NCBI GenBank assembly: GCA_030149175.1
Contig: JASBSA010000064.1
Coordinates: 1 to 54,656 of the forward strand
DNA from: Winogradskyella sp.
Lineage (GTDB): Bacteria > Bacteroidota > Bacteroidia > Flavobacteriales > Flavobacteriaceae
DNA: 54,656 bases
Direction: 5' to 3'
Positions 8,831 to 17,828 of this stretch are shown here, in pieces (position 1 is the stretch's first letter; each line of letters starts with the position of its first letter). A model generated the notes under the pieces. The model was not told the origin of the DNA and did no database searches. It saw only the letters and a list, made by a program, of their open reading frames with translations. The position numbers and the translations under genes were made by a program.

Positions 8831-8995
8831 TTATTTAAGCGATTCTAATTGTTCTAAAACTTTTTGAGCTTCAGCATATTTTAGATCACTAGCAGCTCTG
8901 TTAGTAGTGGATAACTTATGCCAATCAGCCATAAGTTTTTCATACTGTTTTTGTAATTTTTCTTTTTCTGAACTTTTTTTAAATAATCCGAACAT
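8831..8995 (-). CDS. Lacal_2735 family small protein
   Basis: A 54-aa ORF running from ATG at 8995-8993 to TAA at 8833-8831. The protein starts MFGLFKKSSEKEKLQKQYEK, continues with LSTTNRAASDLKYAEAQKVL, and is almost entirely charged helix, probably a coiled coil. It matches the flavobacterial Lacal_2735 family, which has no known function. It lies 5 bp after the glutathione peroxidase gene and 7 bp before tspO, so it belongs to the operon. Confidence 0.85.
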   Translation of the reverse strand: MFGLFKKSSEKEKLQKQYEKLMADWHKLSTTNRAASDLKYAEAQKVLEQLESLK

Positions 8996-9000
8996 AGCAT

Positions 9001-9549
9001 TTATTTTAAATGTTTGGTAATTCTGGAATTCATTGGCTTAGTGATAGGGTAGAAGTAATCTACAAACTCACCATGTTCGTCTATAAGATATTTCTGAAAA
9101 TTCCATTTTACTTTAGAATTTTGCACTCCATTTAATTTTTTTGAAGTTAGCCACTCGTATAGCGGATGCTGTTGTTCGCCCTTTACTTTAATTTTTTCAG
9201 TCATTAAAAAAGAAACTCCATAGTTAACTTGGCAAAACTCCTCAATCTCATTGGCATTACCTGGTTCTTGACCACCAAACTGATTACAGGGAATACCTAT
9301 AACTACCAAATTATCTTTGTAAGATTCCGAAAGCTCTTGTAGTTCTCTATATTGAGGAGTAAAGCCACATTTAGAAGCCACATTAACAAAAAGAATTTTC
9401 TTTCCTTTGAATTCTGATAAATCTAAGGGTTTGCCTTGTAAACTATTTATTTTGATATTGTACAAAGAAGGTTTTACTTTTTTTACGTTGGCTTTATCTG
9501 TTGTTACAGTTCTTGCTGGTGGTGCTACAAAAGCTTTTATTCGATTCAT
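9001..9549 (-). CDS. Glutathione peroxidase family protein (thiol peroxidase)
   Basis: Reduces hydrogen and lipid peroxides; bacterial Cys-type members normally use thioredoxin. The peroxidatic Cys is in NVASKCGFTPQY, the Gln in GIPCNQFGGQEPG, and the Trp in KVKWNFQKYLID. The catalytic domain starts near residue 28 (YNIKINSLQGK). The first 27 residues form an unusual basic, Pro/Val-rich extension with no obvious signal peptide. It overlaps nothing and is spaced 3 bp from the SDR gene upstream. Confidence 0.93.
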   Translation of the reverse strand: MNRIKAFVAPPARTVTTDKANVKKVKPSLYNIKINSLQGKPLDLSEFKGKKILFVNVASKCGFTPQYRELQELSESYKDNLVVIGIPCNQFGGQEPGNANEIEEFCQVNYGVSFLMTEKIKVKGEQQHPLYEWLTSKKLNGVQNSKVKWNFQKYLIDEHGEFVDYFYPITKPMNSRITKHLK

Positions 9550-9552
9550 AAT

Positions 9553-10236
9553 TTAAAGTTTAAAACTAACAATACCACAATCCATTTCAAATATTTGGCC
9601 AGACAACGAAGCAGCTTTATCAGACAAAAGAAACGTTGCCATATCAGCAACTTCTTCAGGTTTGAGGTATTTTTTTAGTGGATGACGCTCGTTCATGTTT
9701 TCTATCATTCGTTCGTTACGTAATAACTTTGAGGCTAAATCGGTATCTGTAACTGTTGGTGCAATAGCATTAACCCTTACTGTTGGTGCCAATTCAGCAC
9801 CAAGAGATTTAGTTAAGCCTTCTATTGCAGATTTAGAAGCCGCAACGCTTGCATGAAACGGCATACCTAATTTAGAGGCTACAGTACTAAATAGCACAAC
9901 AGAAGGCTTATTACCATTTTTCAAAACCGAAATGTATTGTTGAATAGTCTTAACGGCACCGAGTACATTAATTTCAAAATCATTCTTAAAGTCTTCTAGA
10001 CTTAAACGATTTATTGGTTTTAGATTAATGCTTCCGGGACAATATACTAAACCATCCGCTGAATCAATTTCGGGTAATTGATCATTAATAACATCGCATT
10101 GATGATGTATTAGGTTTTCATGAGTTTGCTGAGGTTCAGTCCTGCTAATGTTTATTACTCTATTAGAAGAAAGCAAAGATGAGACAATTGCATTGCCAAT
10201 ACCTTTGCTTCCTCCTACAACTATAATGGTTTTCAT
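9553..10236 (-). CDS. SDR family protein lacking the catalytic tyrosine
   Basis: A 227-aa Rossmann protein with the nucleotide-binding motif VGGSKGIG (7-14), the NAG-type segment VYCPGSI, helix-4 Asn90 and catalytic-type Ser117. The YxxxK motif reads VAASK (131-135): Lys135 is present, but Val131 stands where the catalytic Tyr should be. His128 precedes it in FHAS, a pattern I recall in a subset of SDRs. It may be a non-classical reductase or a binding protein. It sits in the photolyase/FolE operon, so a pterin- or flavin-linked role is possible but unproven. Confidence 0.88.
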   Translation of the reverse strand: MKTIIVVGGSKGIGNAIVSSLLSSNRVINISRTEPQQTHENLIHHQCDVINDQLPEIDSADGLVYCPGSINLKPINRLSLEDFKNDFEINVLGAVKTIQQYISVLKNGNKPSVVLFSTVASKLGMPFHASVAASKSAIEGLTKSLGAELAPTVRVNAIAPTVTDTDLASKLLRNERMIENMNERHPLKKYLKPEEVADMATFLLSDKAASLSGQIFEMDCGIVSFKL

Positions 10237-10240
10237 ATTT

Positions 10241-10468
10241 CTATGCTGCTGTTAATGGACGACCTTTTAATCGTTTCTCAATTTTTTGTTTAATAACCGT
10301 TAAGCGTTTCATGAGATCCATTAGTTTGGCGTCTTTCTTTTTCTTGTAGATTTCGTTGATAGCAAGGATGATTTCTTTTGCTTCTCTAGAAGCTAAAATA
10401 CGCTCGCTTGTTGTTTTGAAAGTATGTTTTCTATTTTCAAATTCTACTGCTTTTTCTAATATATCCAT
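10241..10468 (-). CDS. Small conserved-looking protein of the photolyase operon, unknown function
   Basis: A 75-aa, strongly basic and helical protein: MDILEKAVEFENRKHTF at the start, KLMDLMKRLTVIKQKIEKRL near the end. No domain recognised. It is tightly packed between folE (3 bp) and the SDR gene (4 bp), so it is a real member of the operon. Possible roles include binding nucleic acid or a partner protein; nothing in the sequence decides this. Confidence 0.7.
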   Translation of the reverse strand: MDILEKAVEFENRKHTFKTTSERILASREAKEIILAINEIYKKKKDAKLMDLMKRLTVIKQKIEKRLKGRPLTAA

Positions 10469-10471
10469 AGC

Positions 10472-11164
10472 TTAATTATTTATATAGTTTTGCAATTCAA
10501 CAATTTTTTCTGGTGTGTTAAAAATGCCTCCGTAATAAGTTGTAACCGTAGCCGAAGTATCGTCTTTAACTCCTCTAGATGAAACACAAAGATGTTTGGC
10601 ATCTATAATTACGGCAACATCCTCAGTTTCTAGAACTGTTTTTAGCTCGTTGGCAATCTGTTGTGTTAACCGTTCTTGCACTTGAGGTCTTTTTGCATAA
10701 TACTGCACAATTCTATTCAATTTTGAAAGCCCTATAACTTTTCCAGAAGACTTGTAGGCTACATGGGCTTTTCCTATGATTGGCACAAAGTGGTGTTCGC
10801 AATTAGAGTAGAAGGTGATGTCCTTTTCTACCAGCATTTGATTGTACTGATATTTGTTATCAAACAATGCGACTTTCGGTTTGTTTTTTGGATCTAGACC
10901 AGAAAAGATTTCTTCTACATACATTTTTGCCACACGATCTGGCGTTCCTTTTAAAGAATCGTCATTTAAATCTAAACCAAGTACATCCATTATTTCAGAA
11001 AAAAGTATTGATATACGTTGTTTTTTTTCATCATTAGACATTTCAAAGGCATTTGCCTTCATTGGTGTATCTAAACCAGTAAATAAATGGTCATCTCCAA
11101 TGTCATCTATTGATAATCCATTAAGGTGATGACCATTTTTGTTAGGAATAATTTTCGTTTTCAT
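10472..11164 (-). CDS. folE: GTP cyclohydrolase I
   Basis: Converts GTP to 7,8-dihydroneopterin triphosphate, the first step to tetrahydrofolate and other pterins. 230 aa, type IA. Zinc ligands Cys122 and His125 (SNCEHHFVPI) and Cys193 (DAKHLCVSSRG) are visible; ERLTQQIA and GTPDRVAKMYVEE are typical. The N-terminal 45 residues are variable. A folE inside a photolyase operon suggests supply of pterin or folate antenna chromophore for the photolyases. It could be the only folE or a dedicated second copy; this cannot be told from the window. Confidence 0.95.
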   Translation of the reverse strand: MKTKIIPNKNGHHLNGLSIDDIGDDHLFTGLDTPMKANAFEMSNDEKKQRISILFSEIMDVLGLDLNDDSLKGTPDRVAKMYVEEIFSGLDPKNKPKVALFDNKYQYNQMLVEKDITFYSNCEHHFVPIIGKAHVAYKSSGKVIGLSKLNRIVQYYAKRPQVQERLTQQIANELKTVLETEDVAVIIDAKHLCVSSRGVKDDTSATVTTYYGGIFNTPEKIVELQNYINN

Positions 11165-11219
11165 AGCATCTTTTTAATGTGCTGTATTTAAGTACTCCAA
11201 GCTTAAATCAAAGCACGGG

Positions 11220-11492
11220 TTATCGTTTTGAAATAGAGTTATTTGATATTGTTCGTTGACGAGAGCATTTAAATCTGCCTTTGCCAAAACTTCGTTTTTT
11301 ACTGTGTTTAGTCGCTCGGCCTTGTACGCGTTTTCTCCACATTCTGAAACTACTTGGTTTCATTTCTTTGCGCATCAGTTCTATGACCTCTTGCTCTTTT
11401 AAGCCAAACTGAAAGGTAATGGCTTCAAAAGGCGTTCTATCTTCCCAAGCCATTTCTATTATGCGATCTATTTGTCTGTCATCTAAACTCAT
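11220..11492 (-). CDS. DUF2805 / TIGR03643 family protein
   Basis: A 90-aa protein with the family signature DRIIEMAWEDRTPFEAITF (9-27) and FGLKEQEVIELMRKEMKPSS followed by FRMWRKRVQGRATKH. The C-terminal third is basic. The pattern (short helices, Leu-x-Glu turn, Arg-rich tail) looks like a small DNA-binding helix-turn-helix, but this is inference. TIGR03643 genes commonly travel with photolyase/cryptochrome genes. It overlaps the preceding gene as ATGA and is followed by a 55-bp gap before folE. Confidence 0.85.
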   Translation of the reverse strand: MSLDDRQIDRIIEMAWEDRTPFEAITFQFGLKEQEVIELMRKEMKPSSFRMWRKRVQGRATKHSKKRSFGKGRFKCSRQRTISNNSISKR

Positions 11493-11920
11493 ATAGTAGT
11501 TGGCATTGAAAATTGTAAATCGTATTTTACTTTTTCGTCTAACAGTTTATCAAAAAAGTTTTTATTCTCTCTGAAGGTTTTACTGTTTCTAAAATGAATG
11601 TAGCGTCCTTGAGCGTGTAAGCTAGAACCATTCACTTTATAAATGACCAGTTGATAATATGGGATAATCCATGTGAAATTTTTCAAACCTTTATTAATCA
11701 TGATTAAAATACCTTTTGGTCGCAGTTCTATATTGGCATAATTAATATCTGAAACTGTATTCATCATGCTTTGCATGTTTGGACTAACTTCATCTATAAT
11801 CATGCGTTTAGACCCTATGCCTCTCATCTTCAATTTTTGTACCAAACCAAAAGGATTACCAACAAGGTCGGCAATAATTTGTTTGTGCTCAGAATTGTGA
11901 TGTGTGGTATTTAAAATCAT
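11489..11920 (-). CDS. Unknown protein, first gene of the FolE-photolyase operon
   Basis: A 143-aa protein without recognised domain. It begins MILNTTHHNSEHKQIIADLV and has a beta-rich centre (RPKGILIMINKG; WIIPYYQLVIYKVN) and a charged C-terminus (FRENKNFFDKLLDEKVKY). The frame is open to 11968, but that extension runs through the shared operator (11938-11967), so ATG 11920 is preferred. If the -10-like box at 11926-11933 is used, the mRNA would be nearly leaderless. It overlaps DUF2805 by ATGA. I recall similar unnamed proteins in flavobacterial photolyase loci but cannot give a function. Confidence 0.75.
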   Translation of the reverse strand: MILNTTHHNSEHKQIIADLVGNPFGLVQKLKMRGIGSKRMIIDEVSPNMQSMMNTVSDINYANIELRPKGILIMINKGLKNFTWIIPYYQLVIYKVNGSSLHAQGRYIHFRNSKTFRENKNFFDKLLDEKVKYDLQFSMPTTI

Positions 11921-11925
11921 ATACG

Positions 11926-11976
11926 TAAAAATACAAATGTTTAACTTTTTAAAATAATAGTTAAACAAAAATTAAC
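11926..11976 (-). promoter_or_regulatory. Shared operator/promoter, copy A (FolE-photolyase operon)
   Basis: A 9-bp perfect inverted repeat TGTTTAACT (11938-11946) and AGTTAAACA (11959-11967), separated by 12 nt. Each arm contains the self-palindrome GTTWAAC; their centres (11942, 11963) are 21 bp apart. A third, degraded box AATTAAC (11970-11976) is centred 10 bp further out. On the minus strand the block leads into TATTTTTA (11926-11933) and CGT. The same block occurs as copy B at 20452-20503. Confidence 0.8.
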
Positions 11977-12019
11977 AGAGAATTATGAAAGTATATTCTA
12001 GATGTGTGTAGAGTAAACC

Positions 12020-13510
12020 CTAATCGTTCTTTAAAAGCTTGCTTCTGTCTTGTAATGTATGTCGTCTTAATATGCGAAAACTTTCTTTTACTACTTCGGG
12101 ATCTTTTTTCATGTTCCACAGAATTTCGCTTGCGCGTTTTCTGTTTTCTTTAATGTTTATGATAGGTAAGGGATAATCTGTGCCTAGCTTAAAATTGTAA
12201 AGACCTTGTTCTAATTCTGTCATTAAATAGGGCTCATGAATAAAGGGAATATCTAAGCGTGCAAGTTCTGGCACCCATTTTTTTATAAACTCTGCATTTG
12301 GGTCGTGCTTTAATCCATTTAGTGTAGGATTGTAGATTCGTAAGTTATTGATTCCAGTTTCACCAGCTTGCATTTGAAGCTGTGGAAAATGAATACCTGG
12401 TTCAAAATCTAGAAACTGTTGTGATAAGTGTTCTGACGCATTTTGCCAAGGTTGCCATAAAAGATGTGTAAAAAACGATACTAGCATGGCACGCATCCTA
12501 AAATTAACATAACCCGTTTCTATTAGACAACGCATACTGGCATCAACTAGCGGAAAACCGGTTTTACCTTCTTGCCAGGCTTGCTGGTATTGTAACGAAA
12601 TGCTTTTTTTGAGTTTATGATAGCCCTTATTAACACTTTCATTTTCCATGGTATGCTCCATTTCAAACTTTTGTATAAAATGAGCCTGCCAACGTAAGCG
12701 TGATATGAAGCCACCAATATGGCGTTTATCCTTAGCTGTATCTTTTATCTTCTGCGCTTCTTGATAAACCTGGCGAATAGAAATATTGCCCCAGGCAATA
12801 TATGGCGAAAGTCTGCTACAGCTTGTGCGTGATGCCTCTGGTTTTGAAATGTTGAACATATAGTCTTTGTAACGACTCTCAAAAAAAGATTGGGCATATT
12901 TCCAAGCTATAGCACTTCCACCTTTTTGAAATTTTGTTGATTCTGGTGTGCTTAAATCTGTAGTTGTAAGGACACTTTCTAGGGTAGAAATAGCATTTAA
13001 GTCTAATAATTGTTCTGGGTTAGGATTAAATGTTTCAAGCGATTGACTCATGTACACTTCCCAATTTTCTAACCAATTTTCTCTGTTAGTTAATCCACGC
13101 TCTACACCATTGTTTTTACTTTCGTTCCATATAATGAAATTGTTTCTACAATAGCGTTTAAATTCTTTATCTCTATTGTAAGTTGCCAGAATACCAGTTT
13201 CAACATGAGAATATATAGCATCTATTTTATAAAACTCTTGGATGAGATTAAATGCGGTTTGTATATCGCTTGTTACAGTGAGAACTTTAGAGTTATGGTC
13301 TTTTAGTTGCTTATTAATATCTCTTATAGATTCTTTTATAAAGTTAAAATGACGCTCGCTGTAGTGGTTATCATTAAGTAAAAAGTGTTCAAAAACATAA
13401 AGTAATAGAGTAGGTTTTTCCGTCTTTAGAGCATTGGCAATAGCTTCATTATCCTGAAGTCTTAAATCGCGTTTTAGCCAAACAACATTGATATGTGGTT
13501 TAGTTGTCAT
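12020..13510 (-). CDS. Cryptochrome/photolyase family FAD-binding protein
   Basis: A 496-aa flavoprotein of the photolyase superfamily. The antenna domain opens INVVWLKRDLRLQDNEAIAN. The FAD domain has SRLSPYIAWGNISIRQVYQE, KTGFPLVDASMRCLIETGY and VNFRMRAMLVSFFTHLLWQPW. The region corresponding to NWQWVAGSG in CPD photolyases reads GIHFPQLQMQAGETG and then NNLRIYNP, so it belongs to a different clade and its lesion or signalling role cannot be stated. It overlaps the upstream gene by ATGA and ends the 20433-12020 operon, 7 bp after which the next operon's control region begins to be approached. Confidence 0.9.
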   Translation of the reverse strand: MTTKPHINVVWLKRDLRLQDNEAIANALKTEKPTLLLYVFEHFLLNDNHYSERHFNFIKESIRDINKQLKDHNSKVLTVTSDIQTAFNLIQEFYKIDAIYSHVETGILATYNRDKEFKRYCRNNFIIWNESKNNGVERGLTNRENWLENWEVYMSQSLETFNPNPEQLLDLNAISTLESVLTTTDLSTPESTKFQKGGSAIAWKYAQSFFESRYKDYMFNISKPEASRTSCSRLSPYIAWGNISIRQVYQEAQKIKDTAKDKRHIGGFISRLRWQAHFIQKFEMEHTMENESVNKGYHKLKKSISLQYQQAWQEGKTGFPLVDASMRCLIETGYVNFRMRAMLVSFFTHLLWQPWQNASEHLSQQFLDFEPGIHFPQLQMQAGETGINNLRIYNPTLNGLKHDPNAEFIKKWVPELARLDIPFIHEPYLMTELEQGLYNFKLGTDYPLPIINIKENRKRASEILWNMKKDPEVVKESFRILRRHTLQDRSKLLKND

Positions 13511-14985
13511 TTTAAATTATCAAGAAATTTTTCGGCATTTTTAAAATGGTTTTCTAGAGTATCTTTTTTCATTCGGTCTAGGTTACCTAGTAACATTCCT
13601 AGTCTTGGATTGCTCTCAAAAAAATTACGATGCTTATCCATAAACCTCCAAAATAGTCCATCCCAAGTATCTTGCCAATCTCCTTTAGAATAATTACTCA
13701 TTTTCATAATATAGTTGCTGCTACTTATATAAGGTTTGGTAGACATTAAGCCACCATCTGCAAACAGACTCATGCCATACACGTTGGGTACCATAACCCA
13801 ATCGTAGGCATCAATGAATAATTCCATAAACCATTTGTAAACGTCATCAGGATCAAACTCGCAAAGCACCATAAAATTTCCTAGAATCATCAAACGTTCT
13901 ATATGGTGCGCATAAGCGGTTTTGTTAACTTTCTTAATAACATCATCTACAGGTTTTATTCCAGTAGAACCATCATAAAATGATTTTGGTATTTTTCGTT
14001 TGAAGTCCCAGAAATTCTTGGTACGCTCTTCTGTACCTTTTACTTGGTAAACACCTCTGATAAATTCTCGCCAACCTAAAATTTGTCGTACAAATCCTTC
14101 TGTAGAATTTATTGGCACATCATTGAGTTTAGCATAATCTATAGCATTTTCAATCACCTCAGAAGGGTTTAGCAAACCAATATTGATTAATGGCGATAAC
14201 AAACTATGATTTAAAAAATGCTCTTCTTTTACAATTGCATCTTCATAAACTCCAAACTCATGAAAGCGATAGTCGAAAAATTGTTGTAACCATTGCTCTG
14301 CAGATTCAAAATCGATTGGGTAAGTTAAGAAGTCATTTAGCTCTCCGTAATGATTACCAAAGTGTTCTTCTACATAGTTTTCGGCTTCTTTGTGATATTT
14401 TGATTTATCAGGAAATTGAATATTTGGTGGTGTTTTGTCTTTAGGGTATTTCTTTCGGTTTTCAGAATCGTAAGTCCATTTTCCACCTTCTGGTTCTTTT
14501 GAAACCATTAAAATATCTCGTTTTTTTCGTTGTTCTTTATAAAATGAGGTTTGAAAAAATTTCTTTTTTGATGGTTTAAAGAATGAGCTGAGATCTTTTT
14601 TTGTATTGATAAACAGTGGACTTTCGTACCATTCAATTGTAATGTCTTTTGAAGTTGATTTAATGTGCTTTTCTAACCAGTTGTCAGTTGGATCTATAAT
14701 GTGAAGTGTTTTGCTACCTTCCGCAATTAATTTTGGAATCAACTTACGTACATCACATAAATCTGAAGTCGCTTCAATATAATTTATTGTTTTGCCTTTT
14801 GATGCTAAATAATCTTCATAGGATTTCATGGAAGCTCTGTGAAACGCTATCTTCTGTTTATGAAATTTATAGTGTTTAAAGAATAGATATTCCTCAATAA
14901 GGTAGATATCTGCATCAATATTTAGAATTGGAGAATTCTGAAATAATTGATGAGGGAAAAGTAGTATGTGTTCGGTTTTTCTCAT
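13507..14985 (-). CDS. Bacterial (6-4) photolyase-like protein (FeS-BCP family) without iron-sulfur cysteines
   Basis: A 492-aa member of the deoxyribodipyrimidine photolyase-related (FeS-BCP/PhrB) family. It starts MRKTEHILLFPHQLFQN; the FAD region includes GFVRQILGWREFIRGVY, AYAHHIERLMILGNF, PNVYGMSLFADGGLMSTKP and YISSSNYIMKMSNY. In characterised members a CxxC and a further Cys bind a [4Fe-4S] cluster just after this point; here the segment is YSKGDWQDTWDGLFWRF with no Cys and a shortened loop. ATG 14985 is chosen over an upstream start at 15093 because it sits 1 bp after the previous stop and matches the family N-terminus. Confidence 0.9.
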   Translation of the reverse strand: MRKTEHILLFPHQLFQNSPILNIDADIYLIEEYLFFKHYKFHKQKIAFHRASMKSYEDYLASKGKTINYIEATSDLCDVRKLIPKLIAEGSKTLHIIDPTDNWLEKHIKSTSKDITIEWYESPLFINTKKDLSSFFKPSKKKFFQTSFYKEQRKKRDILMVSKEPEGGKWTYDSENRKKYPKDKTPPNIQFPDKSKYHKEAENYVEEHFGNHYGELNDFLTYPIDFESAEQWLQQFFDYRFHEFGVYEDAIVKEEHFLNHSLLSPLINIGLLNPSEVIENAIDYAKLNDVPINSTEGFVRQILGWREFIRGVYQVKGTEERTKNFWDFKRKIPKSFYDGSTGIKPVDDVIKKVNKTAYAHHIERLMILGNFMVLCEFDPDDVYKWFMELFIDAYDWVMVPNVYGMSLFADGGLMSTKPYISSSNYIMKMSNYSKGDWQDTWDGLFWRFMDKHRNFFESNPRLGMLLGNLDRMKKDTLENHFKNAEKFLDNLK

Positions 14986-14986
14986 G

Positions 14987-16291
14987 TTAAAACAAACTTG
15001 GTTGTAACCAAAGCTTTCTAAATTTTCTATTGCTATCATAACGTTCAGCTTGAAGCTGTACATTAAACTTTCGATCTCTTGGGTCATTACCAACTCCAGC
15101 TACATACATCCAGTTACCATAATTGCTATGTACATCATAGTCGAGTAGGAGCGACTCAAAATAAGCAGCACCAATACGCCAATCTAGTTGTAACTCTTTA
15201 GCGAAATAGGACGCGACGTTTTGGCGACCTCGATTGCTCATCCAGCCCGTTTCTTTGAGTTCAATCATGTTGGCATTTACAAAGTCACTTTTAGTGTTTC
15301 CATTAATCCAGTCGTAAATTAATTTTTGGTCAGTTCTCCACTCATAAATTTTATTTAGTATGCCGCCAAGCTTAAAAATTTGATTACCGTGTTTAAGGGA
15401 AATGTATTTGAAATAGTCGCGCCATATTAATTCAAAAATGAGCCAATAGGTTGATTGGTTTTTGTAATGTTCGGTTTCAAATTGTTTAACTTGCCAGTAA
15501 ATAGTACGTGCCGAAATACTTCCATTGGCTAACCAAGGTGAAAATTTTGAGCTGTAATCCTTACCAACTAATCCATTCCGAGTTTTCTTATAAAAACCAA
15601 GCTTTTTTGTGTTGAAGAAATAGTCTTTTAACCGTTGCATAGCTCCAATTTCACCTCCCTTAAATGGAAAGGCGGAATTGGTATGTGTTTCAAAATCTTC
15701 AAAACCCAAATCTGTTAATGTTGGAACCTTGGTTTTGTTTTCAATTCTATTATTTTCAGGCTGCTTCTTGATTGTTGACTCGTGTCTAATATCAATGTAC
15801 TTTTCAAGTTTTTTTCGGAATACCGTAAATACTTGAGGTGTTTGGTGAATCTCAAAGTTGATATCTTCAGGATGATATAAAAACTGATTATAAATGTGAT
15901 GCCAAGACACATTGTTCACCTTTTCTTTTATGGCATTTTCGGTATCAACTTCATCACTTGTCCATTCCTTTTGAAGGTAAATATTACTAACGTTGTAAGT
16001 TTTACAAATTGAGGGAATAATTTTCTCAGGATTCTCATAGAAAACTAATAAGTCTATATTAAGATTTCTGAGTTGAGTTTTTAGATTTTCTACAGTTTCA
16101 ATTAAAAATTTAGCTCTGAATTTTTCGGTTTTTTTGAAACCAAAAGCATCAGTTTCAAATTGTTTTGGATCAAAACAATACACACCAAAAAACGTATTAC
16201 CGTTTTTGGTAGCTTCACTTAATACGGCGTTATCTATGGTTCTAATGTCATTTTTAAACCAAACCAAGTTTTTTATTTTGTCTTTCTGCAT
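14987..16291 (-). CDS. DASH family cryptochrome
   Basis: A 434-aa flavoprotein. The antenna domain begins [18 protein letters not shown]. The DASH-type FAD domain shows [75 protein letters not shown] and [13 protein letters not shown] proteins repair dimers in single-stranded or looped DNA and may sense blue light, with a folate antenna. The start overlaps the DUF2256 gene by 19 bp; the stop is 1 bp before the FeS-BCP-like gene. Confidence 0.95.
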   Translation of the reverse strand: MQKDKIKNLVWFKNDIRTIDNAVLSEATKNGNTFFGVYCFDPKQFETDAFGFKKTEKFRAKFLIETVENLKTQLRNLNIDLLVFYENPEKIIPSICKTYNVSNIYLQKEWTSDEVDTENAIKEKVNNVSWHHIYNQFLYHPEDINFEIHQTPQVFTVFRKKLEKYIDIRHESTIKKQPENNRIENKTKVPTLTDLGFEDFETHTNSAFPFKGGEIGAMQRLKDYFFNTKKLGFYKKTRNGLVGKDYSSKFSPWLANGSISARTIYWQVKQFETEHYKNQSTYWLIFELIWRDYFKYISLKHGNQIFKLGGILNKIYEWRTDQKLIYDWINGNTKSDFVNANMIELKETGWMSNRGRQNVASYFAKELQLDWRIGAAYFESLLLDYDVHSNYGNWMYVAGVGNDPRDRKFNVQLQAERYDSNRKFRKLWLQPSLF

Positions 16292-16410
16292 TTTTCGCTA
16301 CAATATTTTACGTTATCCCAATCTTTTGCCCATTTTTTGCGCCACGCAAATGGTCGCTCGCAGACAGGACACACTTTTGAAGGTAGGTGTTGTTTTTTAA
16401 TACCTTTCAT
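16273..16410 (-). CDS. DUF2256 zinc-ribbon peptide
   Basis: A 45-aa ORF between the SDR and DASH genes. It begins [20 protein letters not shown] and carries two Cys pairs, CPVC (14-17) and CSEKC (37-41), separated by a Trp-rich stretch [16 protein letters not shown]: a small treble-clef or ribbon zinc site. This is the DUF2256 family, regularly found beside cryptochrome genes. Its ATG overlaps the SDR stop (ATGA), and its 3' end overlaps the DASH start by 19 bp, so it is translationally coupled. Possible role: nucleic-acid or partner binding. Confidence 0.88.
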   Translation of the reverse strand: MKGIKKQHLPSKVCPVCERPFAWRKKWAKDWDNVKYCSEKCRKTK

Positions 16411-17828
16411 TTTTTGTTAATCAAGGCGTTAATCATTCCATTAAAAACAAAAGCATGAAAGGGAAGAACCGAGTACCAATACAGTCGTCCCCAAATGCCT
16501 CTTGGTCTAAAAACTGCACGTTGGTAGAGCTGATCTTTTACAATTTTAAACTCTAACCAAGCTTCACCAGGTAGGCGCATTTCGGCAAATAGCAGTAAAC
16601 GTTTTTCGTCTTTATCGGCAAATAATACACGCCAAAAATCGAGGGCATCACCTGGTTCTAAATAGGTGTCATGTGTTCTTCCACGACGTAATCCAACACC
16701 ACCAAAAAGTTTATCAACATAGCCTCTAATTTTCCAAAGCCAGTTAAAACTGTACCAACCATTTCGACCACCAATACTCCAGATTTTATTGAGGGTAAAC
16801 GTTTCGTCTTTTACCGTTCTATGCCTTATATCTTTATAACAACCAAAATGTGGTAATTCAATATATTTAGAGAGTTGCACATTAAATCTGCCACTGCTTA
16901 TGGCATCTTTCCAGCTAGAGACAACAGCATTTTGCTCAATTTTTTGAAAGGCAAGGTTTACAGCAGTTTTATAATCTACAGGTTCTATGCCAATAATGTT
17001 GTTGATGTTGCTAGGTCTGCCAATCACTTCAACTTTCATGCTATCTACCAAAGCAGCAGCCAATTTAAACGACGTTGAGGTTACAAAATACAACCAGTAA
17101 GATGATAATTTTGGCGTTAAAACAGGAAGTGTAACGATACGACGTTTTAGACCTCGGACTTCAGCAAATTGCAATAACATTTCTTTATAGGTAAGCACTT
17201 CTGGACCGAAAATATCGAAGGATTTATTGTACAATTCTTCTTTGCCCAATCCGCCAGACAGAAAACCTAATACATCACGAATGGCAATAGGTTGCGTTTT
17301 TGTTTTTAGCCATCTTGGCGTAATCATAAACGGTAGTTTTTCTACAATATCTCTAATGATTTCGAAAGAGGCACTTCCGCTACCGACTATAATTCCTGCT
17401 CTAAAAGTTGTAAGTGCATAGTGGTCTGACTTTAACGTATTTTCAACTTGTAAGCGCGATTTTAAATGTTTTGAAAGTGAATTATCATTAACAATACCAC
17501 TGAGGTAGATTACTTGTTTACATTGAGTAACATTGACTAAGTTTTTGAAATTCTGGGCACATTGACGTTCCAGGTCTTCAAAATCATCATAGCTGGCAGA
17601 CATGGAATGTATGAGATAGTAGGCGACATCAATGTCATCTGGAATTTTATTAGGTTCTGGATCTAAAAAGTCTAGCTTAATAAATGAGCAAGATGGATGA
17701 TTTTCAATTTCATCTGGAATGCGATTTAAATCACGGACACAACAAATGAGCTCATGCTCATCTTCTAAAAGCTGAAGTGCTAATCTCTTGGCAATATAGC
17801 CTGTTGTACCTGTGATTAAAATTCGCAT
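16407..17828 (-). CDS. SDR family NAD(P)-binding protein with C-terminal DUF2867
   Basis: A 473-aa protein with an atypical-SDR (NmrA-like) N-terminal half, [15 protein letters not shown] at 3-17 and YYLIHSM near 70, then a DUF2867 C-terminal half (about 320-470) containing [21 protein letters not shown], and [13 protein letters not shown] near the end. The substrate is unknown. Such fusions are usual neighbours of photolyase genes in diverse bacteria. The start overlaps the flavin reductase stop by one base (TAATG). Confidence 0.9.
   Translation of the reverse strand: MRILITGTTGYIAKRLALQLLEDEHELICCVRDLNRIPDEIENHPSCSFIKLDFLDPEPNKIPDDIDVAYYLIHSMSASYDDFEDLERQCAQNFKNLVNVTQCKQVIYLSGIVNDNSLSKHLKSRLQVENTLKSDHYALTTFRAGIIVGSGSASFEIIRDIVEKLPFMITPRWLKTKTQPIAIRDVLGFLSGGLGKEELYNKSFDIFGPEVLTYKEMLLQFAEVRGLKRRIVTLPVLTPKLSSYWLYFVTSTSFKLAAALVDSMKVEVIGRPSNINNIIGIEPVDYKTAVNLAFQKIEQNAVVSSWKDAISSGRFNVQLSKYIELPHFGCYKDIRHRTVKDETFTLNKIWSIGGRNGWYSFNWLWKIRGYVDKLFGGVGLRRGRTHDTYLEPGDALDFWRVLFADKDEKRLLLFAEMRLPGEAWLEFKIVKDQLYQRAVFRPRGIWGRLYWYSVLPFHAFVFNGMINALINKK

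Noticed and set aside
11921-11968. N-terminal extension of the unknown protein to 11968
   Set aside because: The extra 16 codons translate the operator block shared with 20452-20503, so they are regulatory DNA rather than coding sequence.
14986-15093. N-terminal extension of the FeS-BCP-like photolyase to 15093
   Set aside because: It would overlap the DASH cryptochrome gene by about 107 bp; ATG 14985 matches the family start and lies 1 bp after the previous stop.
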